Positions 41,144 through 49,557 of a stretch of DNA of 64,000 nt are shown here, in pieces (position 1 is the stretch's first letter; every line of letters starts with the position of its first letter). The stretch lies in contig NZ_LGTB01000018.1 in assembly GCF_001238275.1 (NCBI RefSeq), positions 62,001 to 126,000 of the forward strand. Direction: 5' to 3'. Under the pieces are notes generated by a model. That model saw only the letters and a program-made list of their open reading frames with translations. It made no database searches and was not told where the DNA came from. A program made the translations under genes and the position numbers. This stretch comes from Bradyrhizobium viridifuturi. GTDB lineage: Bacteria; Pseudomonadota; Alphaproteobacteria; Rhizobiales; Xanthobacteraceae.

Positions 41144-41673
41144 ATTCGGAGGCCAACCCGATCGCGGCGCTGGTCTGGACCTTCGGCCTGATGTCGCTGT
41201 TTGCAGTCGGCGGGGCCAATTCGGCGATCCCCGAAATGCACCGCGCCGCCGTCGACGTGCACCACTGGTTGACCGACAAGCAGTTCGCCGACGTGTTCGC
41301 GATTTCGCAGCTTTCGCCGGGACCGAACGTGCTGATCGTGACCCTGATAGGCTATTCTGTCGCAGGCGTCGCCGGGGCGTTGGCCGCGACGGTTGCGATG
41401 TGCGGACCGACCGCGCTGCTTGCCTATTATGTCAGCCGTTTCCTCGATCGCTCGCGCGGTGCGCGCTGGCCGGCGATCATTCAGGCGGCATTGGTTCCGC
41501 TGTCGATCGGCCTGATGGCTGCCTCCGGCCTGATCGTGGCGCAGACATCAGACCAAAGTTGGATCGCGGTCCTGATCACCATCGTCGCGGCCGCGCTTGC
41601 TTTTGCGACGCGGATCAATCCCTTGTGGATGTTGCTTGCCGGAGGTCTCTTGGGTTTTGCTGGCGTTGTCTGA
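41140..41673 (+). CDS. Chromate transporter, C-terminal half (ChrA family, split)
   Basis: A 177-residue membrane protein of the second CHR domain: FAVGGANSAIPEMHR and FADVFAISQLSPGPNVLIVTLIGY mirror the motifs of the first half. Its start overlaps the preceding stop (ATGA), so the two are produced in step. The frame ends cleanly 93 bases before tctB. Split two-gene ChrA is common and not evidence of decay. Confidence 0.85.
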   Translation: MNSEANPIAALVWTFGLMSLFAVGGANSAIPEMHRAAVDVHHWLTDKQFADVFAISQLSPGPNVLIVTLIGYSVAGVAGALAATVAMCGPTALLAYYVSRFLDRSRGARWPAIIQAALVPLSIGLMAASGLIVAQTSDQSWIAVLITIVAAALAFATRINPLWMLLAGGLLGFAGVV

Positions 41674-41766
41674 CGAAAATCGCTAGCAAGGCTTTCGGTC
41701 AACGCACCACAAGCCAAGCCATTCAATCAATACGGGCGGGACAGCCCTGACGGGGGAAGCGAAGTC

Positions 41767-42267
41767 ATGAGCGATACGCCGAGCGACGCGCCGGTCAAAT
41801 CGAACTTGCCGAAATGGGTGCGCGGCCCGCAGGACTTTGTCGGCGGGCTCGCCATGATGGCGGTTGCGCTGTTTGCGTTGTGGGCCTCCAGCGATTTGCA
41901 GGGCATGCACGGATTTTCGTTCGGCGCCGGAACCGCGCCGCGGATGTTCGCCGTGCTGCTGCTGTTGCTCGGCGCCGCCGTGGCGCTGGTGGGAATTCTG
42001 AAGGACGGCCCGCAGATCGCGGCCTATTCCTGGCGCGGACCGTTGTTCGTGTCCGCGGCGATCTTGTTCTTTGCGGTCGCGATCCGTCCGCTCGGGCTCG
42101 TCGTCTCCGCCTTTGCCGCCTTCATGATCGCGGCGCTCGGCTCGCATGAGACGAGGTGGCTCGAAGCCGTCATCGTCGGTGCCTGCCTGACGCTCGGCTG
42201 CGCGCTGTTGTTTCCTTATGTGCTGGGACTTCCGATGCCGATGTTCCCGCGCTTCCTGATCCAGTGA
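41767..42267 (+). CDS. tctB: Tripartite tricarboxylate transporter small membrane subunit (TctB)
   Basis: A 166-residue protein with four membrane helices and a charged N-terminal tail, preceded by GGGGGAAG. The segment GTAPRMFAVLLLLLGAAVAL and the following gene identify it as TctB. It forms the membrane unit with TctA for uptake of a carboxylate captured by TctC, using the ion gradient. Seven bases separate it from tctA. Confidence 0.87.
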   Translation: MSDTPSDAPVKSNLPKWVRGPQDFVGGLAMMAVALFALWASSDLQGMHGFSFGAGTAPRMFAVLLLLLGAAVALVGILKDGPQIAAYSWRGPLFVSAAILFFAVAIRPLGLVVSAFAAFMIAALGSHETRWLEAVIVGACLTLGCALLFPYVLGLPMPMFPRFLIQ

Positions 42268-42274
42268 GGGCGTG

Positions 42275-43789
42275 ATGGAACTGTTTGCCAATCTCGCCCA
42301 CGGTTTCGCAGTCGCATTCTCGCCGATCAACCTTCTGATGTGCCTGATCGGTGCGCTGGTCGGCACGCTGGTCGGCGTGCTGCCGGGCATCGGCACCATC
42401 GCCACCGTCGCGATGCTGCTGCCGATCACCTTCGGCCTGCCGCCGGTCGGCGCGCTGATCATGCTCGCCGGCATCTATTACGGTGCGCAGTACGGCGGCT
42501 CGACCACCTCGATCCTGGTCAATATCCCGGGTGAGGCGACGTCTGTCGTCACCGCGCTCGACGGCCACCAGATGGCCAAGCAGGGCCGCGCCGGTCCGGC
42601 GCTCGCGATTGCCGCGATCGGCTCGTTCTTTGCCGGCTGCGTCGCCACCGTGCTGATCGCGGTGCTCGGCGCGCCGCTGACCAAGCTCGCCCTGGCGTTC
42701 GGTCCGGCAGAGTATTTCTCGTTGATGGTGCTCGGCCTGATCTTCGCGGTGGTGCTCGCCAAAGGCTCGGTGCTGAAGGCGATCGCGATGATCGTGTTCG
42801 GCCTGTTGCTGTCGATGGTCGGCTCCGACATCGAGACCGGCGCCTCGCGCATGGCCTTCAACATCCCCGAGCTTGCCGACGGCCTCGGCTTTGCCACCGT
42901 CGCGATGGGCGTGTTCGGCTTCGCCGAGATCATCCGCAACCTCGACCATGGCGCGGAGATGGACCGCAACCTGGTGCAGCAGAAGATCACCGGCCTGATG
43001 CCGACCAGGAAGGACCTGGTGGACTCCACGCCGGCGATCCTGCGCGGCACCGTGCTCGGCTCGATCCTCGGCATCCTGCCGGGCGGCGGCGCGGTGATCG
43101 CCTCGTTCGCGGCCTATACGCTGGAGAAGAAGCTGGCGAAGGATCCGTCGCGGTTCGGCCGCGGCGCGATCGAGGGCGTGGCGTCGCCGGAAAGCGCCAA
43201 CAACGCCGCGGCGCAGACCTCGTTCATCCCGTTGCTCACGCTCGGCATCCCGCCGAATGCGGTGATGGCGCTGATGGTCGGCGCGATGACCATCCATGGC
43301 ATCGTGCCGGGTCCGCAGGTGATGCAGAAGCAGCCCGACCTGGTCTGGGGCATGATCGCCTCGATGTGGATCGGCAATCTCATGCTGATCATCATCAACC
43401 TGCCGCTGGTCGGCATCTGGGTCCGTCTGCTGCGTGTGCCGTACCGGTTGATGTTCCCCTCGATCGTGGTGTTCTGCGCGATCGGCATCTACTCGGTGAA
43501 CAACGCACCGGTCGATGTCGTGCTCGCAGGCGTGTTTGGCCTCGTCGGCTACTGGCTGATCAAGCACGATTTCGAGCCCGCGCCGCTGCTGCTCGGCATG
43601 GTGCTCGGCCCGCTGATGGAAGAGAACCTGCGTCGTGCACTCTTGATCTCGCGCGGCGACTGGAGCGTGTTCGTCTCGCGGCCGCTGTCGGCGGTGCTGC
43701 TGGCGATCGCGGCCGGTCTGCTGGTGCTTGCCGTGCTGCCGACCTTGCGGGCGAAGCGCGACGAAGTGTTCGTGGAGTCGGAGGGCTGA
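42275..43789 (+). CDS. tctA: Tripartite tricarboxylate transporter large membrane subunit (TctA)
   Basis: Twelve-helix membrane protein of 504 residues. The family segments GALVGTLVGVLPGIG, YYGAQYGGSTTSILVNIPGE and the internal repeat ILGILPGGGAVIASF are clear. ATG at 42275 with GAGGG upstream is preferred over the GTG three bases before. It is co-transcribed with tctB, and a strong terminator follows it before tctC. Confidence 0.92.
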   Translation: MELFANLAHGFAVAFSPINLLMCLIGALVGTLVGVLPGIGTIATVAMLLPITFGLPPVGALIMLAGIYYGAQYGGSTTSILVNIPGEATSVVTALDGHQMAKQGRAGPALAIAAIGSFFAGCVATVLIAVLGAPLTKLALAFGPAEYFSLMVLGLIFAVVLAKGSVLKAIAMIVFGLLLSMVGSDIETGASRMAFNIPELADGLGFATVAMGVFGFAEIIRNLDHGAEMDRNLVQQKITGLMPTRKDLVDSTPAILRGTVLGSILGILPGGGAVIASFAAYTLEKKLAKDPSRFGRGAIEGVASPESANNAAAQTSFIPLLTLGIPPNAVMALMVGAMTIHGIVPGPQVMQKQPDLVWGMIASMWIGNLMLIIINLPLVGIWVRLLRVPYRLMFPSIVVFCAIGIYSVNNAPVDVVLAGVFGLVGYWLIKHDFEPAPLLLGMVLGPLMEENLRRALLISRGDWSVFVSRPLSAVLLAIAAGLLVLAVLPTLRAKRDEVFVESEG

Positions 43790-43863
43790 TCACTCCTGAG
43801 CGCCTGCGTCGGCGCGCCGCAGGCGGAAGTCGAATCGACTCGCGCTGTCGTCTCATGAAATGA

Positions 43864-43896
43864 AAATGCCGGCCGATTTGGCCGGCATTTTTATTT
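43864..43896 (+). terminator. Strong intrinsic terminator between tctA and tctC
   Basis: AAATGCCGGCC and GGCCGGCATTT form a perfect 11-bp stem around GATTT, followed by TTATTT. It lies 75 bases after the tctA stop and 28 before tctC. The position implies that tctC is either separately transcribed or reached only by read-through, giving different levels of receptor and membrane subunits. Confidence 0.8.
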
Positions 43897-43923
43897 GGTC
43901 AAACGTTCCCGGGAGGAATTGAG

Positions 43924-44904
43924 ATGATGTCCATTCGCTCGCTTGCGGGCGCATGCCTTTCGGCATGTGTTGCGCTCGGCGCATTCGCCGTGCCGGCGTC
44001 GGCGCAAACCTATCCGACCCGCACCATCACCATGATCGTGCCGTTCGCAGCCGGCGGTCCGACCGACGTCATCTCGCGCATCGTCACCGCGCATATGGCG
44101 CAGACGCTGGGCCAGAGCATTGTCATCGAGAACGTGGTCGGCGCCGGCGGCACGACAGCGACGACGCGCGCGGCACGCGCCGCCAATGACGGCTACACGC
44201 TGATCACCGGACACATGGGCACGCACGCTGCGTCCGTGCCGCTCTATCCGAAGCTTGCCTATCATCCGGAAAAGGATTTCGAGCCGGTGGCGCTGCTCGC
44301 GGGCACCCCGATCCTGATCCTGGCCCGCAAGGATTTCCCGCCGAAGGATCTGAAGGAGTTCGTCGCCTACGTGAAGGCCAATGCCGAGAAGGTCAACGCC
44401 GCCCATGCCGGCATCGGCTCGGTTTCGCACGCCTCCTGCGAGTTGTTGAACTCCATCCTCGACATCAAGCCGGTCGGCGTTCCCTTCAACGGCACCGGCC
44501 CCGCCATGAACGCGCTGGTCGCCGGCCAGGTCGACTACATGTGCGACCAGATCGTCAACGCGGTGCCGCAGATCAAGGCCGGCACCATCAAGGCCTATGC
44601 AGTCGCGACCCCCGAGCGCAATCCGTCGCTGCCCGAGGTGCCGACCACGACCGAGGCCGGCCTGCCGGCGTTCCAGGCCCAGGCCTGGAACGCGGTCTTC
44701 GCGCCGAAGGGAACTTCGCCCGCCATCATCGCCACGCTGAACGCTGCCGCGAACAAGGCGCTGGACGACGAGAACGTCCGCAAGCGCCTGCTCGAGCTTG
44801 GCAGCGTGATCCCGGCGCCCGCCAACCGGACGCCGGAGGCGCTCGCGACGCTCGTCAAGAATGAGATCGCGAAATGGACCCCGGTGCTCAAGCCGGCAAG
44901 TTAA
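43924..44904 (+). CDS. tctC: Tripartite tricarboxylate transporter receptor (TctC/BUG family)
   Basis: Periplasmic solute receptor of 326 residues. A signal peptide (about 1-28, ending ASAQ) precedes YPTRTITMIVPFAAGGPTDVISR, the usual first lobe of BUG-type receptors, and VGAGGTTATTRAARAANDGYT. Start at 43924 follows GGAGGAATTGAG; ATG three bases on is equally possible. The ligand is a carboxylate of unknown identity. A terminator hairpin upstream separates it from tctBA. Confidence 0.9.
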   Translation: MMSIRSLAGACLSACVALGAFAVPASAQTYPTRTITMIVPFAAGGPTDVISRIVTAHMAQTLGQSIVIENVVGAGGTTATTRAARAANDGYTLITGHMGTHAASVPLYPKLAYHPEKDFEPVALLAGTPILILARKDFPPKDLKEFVAYVKANAEKVNAAHAGIGSVSHASCELLNSILDIKPVGVPFNGTGPAMNALVAGQVDYMCDQIVNAVPQIKAGTIKAYAVATPERNPSLPEVPTTTEAGLPAFQAQAWNAVFAPKGTSPAIIATLNAAANKALDDENVRKRLLELGSVIPAPANRTPEALATLVKNEIAKWTPVLKPAS

Positions 44905-44928
44905 TCCAGCGCGATCAAGTGGATAGGC

Positions 44929-44963
44929 GAGGGGCGGAACGCAAGTTCCGCCTCTTGTTGTTT
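44929..44963 (+). terminator. Terminator after tctC
   Basis: GCGGAAC and GTTCCGC form a 7-bp stem around GCAA, extended by GAG/CTC across a bulge, and followed by TTGTTGTTT. It separates tctC from the thyA operon. Confidence 0.65.
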
Positions 44964-44989
44964 GCCGGGGGAGTGTTCATTTTTCAGGG

Positions 44990-44995
44990 TATAAT
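44990..44995 (+). promoter_or_regulatory. Candidate -10 box upstream of thyA
   Basis: A consensus TATAAT lies 84 bases before thyA, just after the tctC terminator. A matching -35 at normal spacing is not obvious, so only the -10 is offered. Confidence 0.35.
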
Positions 44996-45079
44996 CGGTG
45001 CGTTCAGCCGAATCAGCGTGTCGACCGGCGGCCCTGGCCGCTACATTCGCCGTTCTCTCGAAGCTCCGAAAAGACCACC

Positions 45080-45874
45080 ATGAACCAGTATCACGACCTG
45101 CTCGAACGCATCCTCGCCGACGGCGCCGAGAAGCATGACCGCACCGGCACCGGCACGCTGTCGATCTTCGGCCATCAGATGCGCTTCAACCTTTCGGCCG
45201 GCTTCCCGATGCTGACCACCAAGCGGCTGCCGCTGAAGGCGATCGTGCACGAGCTGCTCTGGTTCCTCGCCGGCGACACCAACATCAAATATCTCAACGA
45301 CAATGGCGTCACGATCTGGGACGAATGGGCCGACGCCAATGGCGATCTCGGCCCGGTCTATGGTTCGCAGTGGCGCTCCTGGCCCGCGCCGGATGGCCGC
45401 AGCATCGACCAGATCAGCAACGTGATCGAGATGATCAAGCGCAATCCGGACTCGCGACGCCTGATCGTCAGCGCCTGGAATCCGGCCGAAGTCGACAAGA
45501 TGGCGCTGCCGCCGTGCCATTGCCTGTTCCAGTTCTATGTCGCGAACGGCAAATTGTCCTGCCAGCTCTATCAGCGCTCCGGCGACGTCTTCCTCGGCGT
45601 GCCCTTCAACATCGCCTCCTACGCGCTGCTGACCATGATGGTCGCGCAGGTGACGGGGTTGAAGCCCGGCGATTTCGTGCACTCGCTCGGCGATGCGCAT
45701 CTCTACTCGAACCATCTCGAGCAGGCGCGGCTGCAACTGACACGGCCGACGCGGCCGTTGCCGACGATGGCGATCAATCCCGACGTGAAGGACATCTTCG
45801 CGTTCCGCTACGAGGATTTCAAACTCGAAGGCTACGACCCGCATCCGCACATCAAGGCCGAAGTCGCGGTCTGA
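45080..45874 (+). CDS. thyA: Thymidylate synthase
   Basis: Makes dTMP from dUMP with methylene-tetrahydrofolate as donor, leaving dihydrofolate. The 264 residues equal the E. coli enzyme, and the nucleophile Cys in LPPCHCLFQFYV is at residue 146. The dUMP-phosphate Arg (RRLIVSAWNP) and GDVFLGVPFNIASYALL are also present. The stop codon overlaps the start of the GNAT gene (TGATG), and folA, which recycles the dihydrofolate, is one gene on. Confidence 0.97.
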   Translation: MNQYHDLLERILADGAEKHDRTGTGTLSIFGHQMRFNLSAGFPMLTTKRLPLKAIVHELLWFLAGDTNIKYLNDNGVTIWDEWADANGDLGPVYGSQWRSWPAPDGRSIDQISNVIEMIKRNPDSRRLIVSAWNPAEVDKMALPPCHCLFQFYVANGKLSCQLYQRSGDVFLGVPFNIASYALLTMMVAQVTGLKPGDFVHSLGDAHLYSNHLEQARLQLTRPTRPLPTMAINPDVKDIFAFRYEDFKLEGYDPHPHIKAEVAV

Positions 45875-46359
45875 TGTCGCTGACGATCCGCCGCGCGCGG
45901 CCCGATGAAGCCGGACTGGTGTTCTCGCTGGTCCGCGAGCTCGCCGACTACGAAAAGCTCCTGCACGAGGTCCATGCCAGCGAGGCCGAAATCGCCGAGG
46001 CGCTGTTCGGCGAAAGCCCGCGGCTGTTTTGCGACATCGCGGAATGGAACGGCGAGCCGGCCGGCTTTGCGGTCTGGTTCGTCAATTTCTCGACCTTCGC
46101 CGGCCGCCACGGCATCTATCTCGAAGACCTCTTCGTGCGCCCGGCGCTGCGCGGCAAGGGGATCGGCAAGGCGCTGCTGGTGCATCTGGCGAAGTACTGC
46201 CTCGCCAATGGCTGGTCGCGCCTGCAATGGGCGGTGCTCGACTGGAACGCGCCGTCGATCGCATTCTACAAATCACTGGGTGCTGCGATGATGGACGACT
46301 GGACGATCTGCCGCGTTTCCGGCGAGGCGCTGTCGGCGCTCGCGCACGGAACGCGCTGA
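45874..46359 (+). CDS. GNAT-family N-acetyltransferase
   Basis: A 161-residue acetyltransferase. The acetyl-CoA loop is RPALRGKGIGKALLVHLAKY (about 90-109, motif A R/QxxGxG/A), and IAFYKSLGA lies in motif B. Its ATG overlaps the thyA stop (TGATG) and its own stop overlaps the folA start in the same way, so three genes are tightly coupled. It resembles diamine/amino-group acetyltransferases, but the substrate is unknown. Confidence 0.87.
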   Translation: MSLTIRRARPDEAGLVFSLVRELADYEKLLHEVHASEAEIAEALFGESPRLFCDIAEWNGEPAGFAVWFVNFSTFAGRHGIYLEDLFVRPALRGKGIGKALLVHLAKYCLANGWSRLQWAVLDWNAPSIAFYKSLGAAMMDDWTICRVSGEALSALAHGTR

Positions 46360-46871
46360 TGGAGATCGTGCTCCTCGTTGCGGTCGCCGAGAACGGCGTG
46401 ATCGGAAGCGGCAACGCCATTCCGTGGCGGCTGAAATCCGATCAGCAGCGCCTCAAGGCGATGACGATGAACAAGCCCATCGTGATGGGACGCAAGACGT
46501 TCGAGTCGCTGCGCCGGCCGCTTCCGGGGCGTACCAACATCGTGGTGACGCGCGATGCGAACTACCGCGCACGCGGGGCCATCGTCACTACGTCGCTCGA
46601 AAACGCCCGCGCAATTGCGCTTGGTGACGCGCTGCGGCGTTTCGCCACTGAAATTGCAATCATCGGTGGCGCCGAGATCTACGCGCAGTGGATGGGCATC
46701 GCCGATCGTCTCGAGATTACCGAGGTCCACGCCCGGCCGGACGGCGATACACGGTTCGAAAACATCGATGCGAAGGAGTGGGAGGAGGTCGCGCGCGTGC
46801 GAAATCCGGCAGGTCCGGACGACAGCGTCGACTTCTCCTATGTGACATATCGTCGGCGCGGCCAACGTTAA
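46359..46871 (+). CDS. folA: Dihydrofolate reductase
   Basis: NADPH-dependent reduction of dihydrofolate to tetrahydrofolate, 170 residues. IPWRLKSDQQRLK contains the catalytic acid (Asp about 28), GRKTFESL is the NADPH loop, and IIGGAEIYAQWM the C-terminal cofactor motif. The ATG at 46359 overlaps the stop of the GNAT gene (TGATG); the open frame further upstream is an artefact in that gene. It completes the thymidylate cycle with thyA. Confidence 0.95.
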   Translation: MEIVLLVAVAENGVIGSGNAIPWRLKSDQQRLKAMTMNKPIVMGRKTFESLRRPLPGRTNIVVTRDANYRARGAIVTTSLENARAIALGDALRRFATEIAIIGGAEIYAQWMGIADRLEITEVHARPDGDTRFENIDAKEWEEVARVRNPAGPDDSVDFSYVTYRRRGQR

Positions 46872-47015
46872 CCAATGTTTGCATTGACAATTATGGCCCG
46901 GCGCATAGCTCGTCCGCTCAGGAAGCTTGCGTTGTAAGGGCCTTGGCGGTCCCCTATAACCGGGCCGGACATTCGAGCCCGGGCGTCCCGTCCGGACTTG
47001 TCGAGGAGATGTTTG

Positions 47016-48154
47016 ATGCCGTGGAAAAATCAAGGCGGGGGGCCGTGGGGCTCGGGTCCGAAAGGACCGTGGGGCACCGGTCCGCAGTCGGCCGGGCCGA
47101 GGCCGCCGGATCTTGAGGATCTGCTGCGGCGCGGCCAGGACCGGCTGCAGCAGTGGCTGCCCGGCGGGCATTTCAGCGGCATGGGCATCGCGCTGGTGCT
47201 GGTTGCTGCGCTGGCGATCTGGTTTGCGACCGGCATCTTCCGCGTCCAGTCCGAAGAGCTCGGCGTCGTCCTGCGCTTCGGCAAGTATGACCGCGATGCG
47301 CAGCCGGGCCTGCGCTATCACCTGCCATATCCGATCGAGACGGTGCTGCTGCCGAAGGCGCTGCGCGTCAACACGATCTCGATCGGCATGACCCTGATCG
47401 ACGATCCCGCACGGCGCGGCCGCTCGATGCGCGACGTGCCGGAAGAGAGCCTGATGCTGACCGGCGACGAAAACATCGTCGACGTCGATTTCACCGTGTT
47501 GTGGCGCATCAAGCAGGGCGGGGCCGGCGCCTATCTGTTCAACATCCAGAATCCCGAGGCACCGTGAAGGCGGTTGCCGAAAGCGCGATGCGCGAGGTGA
47601 TCGGCCGCTCGCAGATCCAGCCGATCCTGACCGGGGCGCGCAACGTCACCGAGCAGAACGTGCAGGAGCTGATGCAGAAGACGCTGGATTCCTACAACGC
47701 CGGCATTCAGATCACGCAGGTGCAGATGCAGAAGGTCGATCCGCCGGCGCAGGTGATCGACGCGTTCCGCGACGTGCAGGCGGCGCGCGCCGACCTCGAG
47801 CGCAAGCAGAACGAGGCGCAGACCTACGCCAACCGGATCGTGCCGGAAGCACGCGGCCGTGCCGCGCAGATCCAGCAGGCCGCCGAAGGCTACAAGGAGC
47901 AGGCGGTCGCCGAAGCCAAGGGCCAGAGCGCCCGCTTCCTGAAAGTCTATGAAGAGTACAAGAAGGCACCCGACGTGACGCGCGAGCGCATCTATCTGGA
48001 GACCATGGAACGCGTGCTCGGCGGCTCCGAGAAGCTCGTCTTCGACGGCCAGGGCCAGAACATCGTGCCCTACCTTCCGCTCAGCGAGCTGACGCCGCGG
48101 CGTCCGCCGGCGGCAGCGCCGGCCACCACCGGCCAGCAGGGAGCCACCCGATGA
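47016..48154 (+). CDS. hflK: HflK, FtsH modulator (one-base frameshift near 47560)
   Basis: Membrane-anchored SPFH-domain subunit of the HflKC complex, which surrounds and regulates the FtsH protease. About 379 residues when repaired. A Gly/Pro-rich N-terminus is followed by a membrane helix (about 55-77) and the SPFH domain (VQSEELGVVLRFGKYD). The frame breaks after IQNPEA, where one C is missing from GCCACC, and resumes TVKAVAESAMREVIG. ATG at 47016 follows GAGGAG. It overlaps hflC by four bases. As the break hits a well-conserved gene, I read it as a sequencing error. Confidence 0.9.
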
Positions 48155-49050
48155 GGTCCCCTGTCACCGGCATTCTGGCCCTGATCGTTCTCTTCATCGC
48201 TCTCGCCGTCGGCTACAGCTCGGTGTTCACCGTGCAGCAGACCGAGCAGACCATCGTGCTGCGGTTCGGTGAGCCGGTCGACATCGTCACCGACCCCGGC
48301 CTGCACTTCAAGGCGCCGTGGAATTCGGTGATCAACGTCGACAAGCGCATCCTCGATCTGGAGAACCCGTCGCAGGAAGTGATCGCTTCCGACCAGAAGC
48401 GGCTCGTGGTCGATGCGTTCGCGCGCTACCGCATCAAGAATGCGCTGCGCTACTACACCAGCGTCGGCTCGATCCAGGCGGCCAACCTGCAGCTGACCAC
48501 GCTGCTCAACGCGGCGCTGCGCCGCGTGCTCGGCGAGGTCAACTTCATCACGGTGGTGCGTGACGAGCGCGAGAAGCTGATGTCGCGGATTCGCGAACAG
48601 CTCGACAAGGAAGCCGACGGCTACGGCATCGAGGTCGTCGACGTCCGGATCCGCCGCGCCGACCTGCCGGAGCAGAACAGCCAGGCGGTCTACGACCGGA
48701 TGAAGACCGAGCGTCAGCGCGAGGCGGCCGAGTTCCGTGCCCAGGGCGACCAGAAGGCGCAGGAAATCCGCTCCAAGGCTGATCGCGAAGCGACCGTGAT
48801 CGTCGCCGAGGCGAACTCGGCTGCGGATCAGACCCGCGGTGCGGGCGATGCCGAGCGCAACCGCCTGTTCGCCGAGGCCTATGGCAAGGACAAGGACTTC
48901 TTCGCGTTCTATCGCTCGATGACGGCCTATGAGAACGGCCTCAAGTCCAGCGACACGCGTTTCCTGTTGCGGCCGGACTCGGAATTCTTCAAATACTTCG
49001 GCAGTGCCAGCGGCAAGCCGGCTGAGGCGGCGGCTGCGCCGAAACAGTAA
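48151..49050 (+). CDS. hflC: HflC, FtsH modulator
   Basis: Second subunit of the HflKC complex, 299 residues. One N-terminal membrane helix (about 5-25) and an SPFH domain starting VQQTEQTIVLRFGEPVDIVT; a long coiled coil follows (about 165-230, MKTERQREAAEFRAQGDQKAQ). It is translationally coupled to hflK through ATGA. The Ala-rich C-terminus is usual for Rhizobiales homologues. Confidence 0.95.
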   Translation: MRSPVTGILALIVLFIALAVGYSSVFTVQQTEQTIVLRFGEPVDIVTDPGLHFKAPWNSVINVDKRILDLENPSQEVIASDQKRLVVDAFARYRIKNALRYYTSVGSIQAANLQLTTLLNAALRRVLGEVNFITVVRDEREKLMSRIREQLDKEADGYGIEVVDVRIRRADLPEQNSQAVYDRMKTERQREAAEFRAQGDQKAQEIRSKADREATVIVAEANSAADQTRGAGDAERNRLFAEAYGKDKDFFAFYRSMTAYENGLKSSDTRFLLRPDSEFFKYFGSASGKPAEAAAAPKQ

Positions 49051-49131
49051 GTTCACGACAGAACGGCGGCGCGGACAACGCGCCGCCGTCACTTAAAGAA
49101 CAACAATCATCGAGCGGGAGGTTGCCATCCG

Positions 49132-49332
49132 ATGAGGTCAATAGCGTTCGGCGACTTCCTCATCGGTCTGGGAATCCTGTTCGTGCTCGAAGGCATCCTG
49201 TTCGCGGCAAGCCCCGCCTGGATGCGCCGGGCAATGAAGAGCGCGCTGGCGACGCCCGACAACATCCTGCGCATCGTCGGCATCGGCTCGGCGGTCGCGG
49301 GACTGATCCTGATCTGGGTGGTGCGGCGCTGA
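49132..49332 (+). CDS. DUF2065 small membrane protein
   Basis: A 66-residue protein with two membrane helices (about 8-26 and 46-63), GIGSAVAGLILIWV near the end and a loop with MRRAMKSAL. It matches DUF2065, usually found beside hflC and degP as here. GGGAGG precedes the ATG. The function is unknown; the neighbourhood suggests membrane protein quality control. Confidence 0.82.
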   Translation: MRSIAFGDFLIGLGILFVLEGILFAASPAWMRRAMKSALATPDNILRIVGIGSAVAGLILIWVVRR

Positions 49333-49444
49333 GCGTTGCCTGTTCCATCGCGCAGATCGCGCCGTAATGAACATAATCGTGAGCCTGACGCGGCCGGTTT
49401 TTCGCCGAAATGCCCGGCTGAGATGCTTGCGCCAAATGCCCGTT

Positions 49445-49521
49445 CGGGCGCACTCTGCGGCCTCGGGCGCATACCTGCGACCTCGGGCGCAAGCTGCGAC
49501 CACGGGCGCACACTGCGACCA
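49445..49521. repeat. Four-copy 19-20 bp tandem repeat upstream of degP
   Basis: Four adjacent units of the form CGGGCGCA-nn(n)-CTGCGRCCW begin at 49445, 49464, 49484 and 49503. The last unit ends 36 bases before the degP ATG, so the array occupies the leader/promoter region. The units differ at a few positions, especially two or three bases after CGGGCGCA. Confidence 0.85.
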
Positions 49522-49557
49522 GCTAATTTGAACCCGTTTGCCTGGAGAAACTCCGAC

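Noticed and set aside
42170..43567. 465-residue minus-strand ORF over tctA
   Set aside because: Antisense to a conserved TctA; His/Asp/Arg-rich shadow frame.
47555..47565. Programmed frameshift in hflK
   Set aside because: No slippery heptamer or downstream pseudoknot is evident, HflK is not known to use frameshifting, and similar one-base losses recur in unrelated genes.
49445..49521. CRISPR array
   Set aside because: Units are directly adjacent with no spacers, only four copies, and there are no cas genes.
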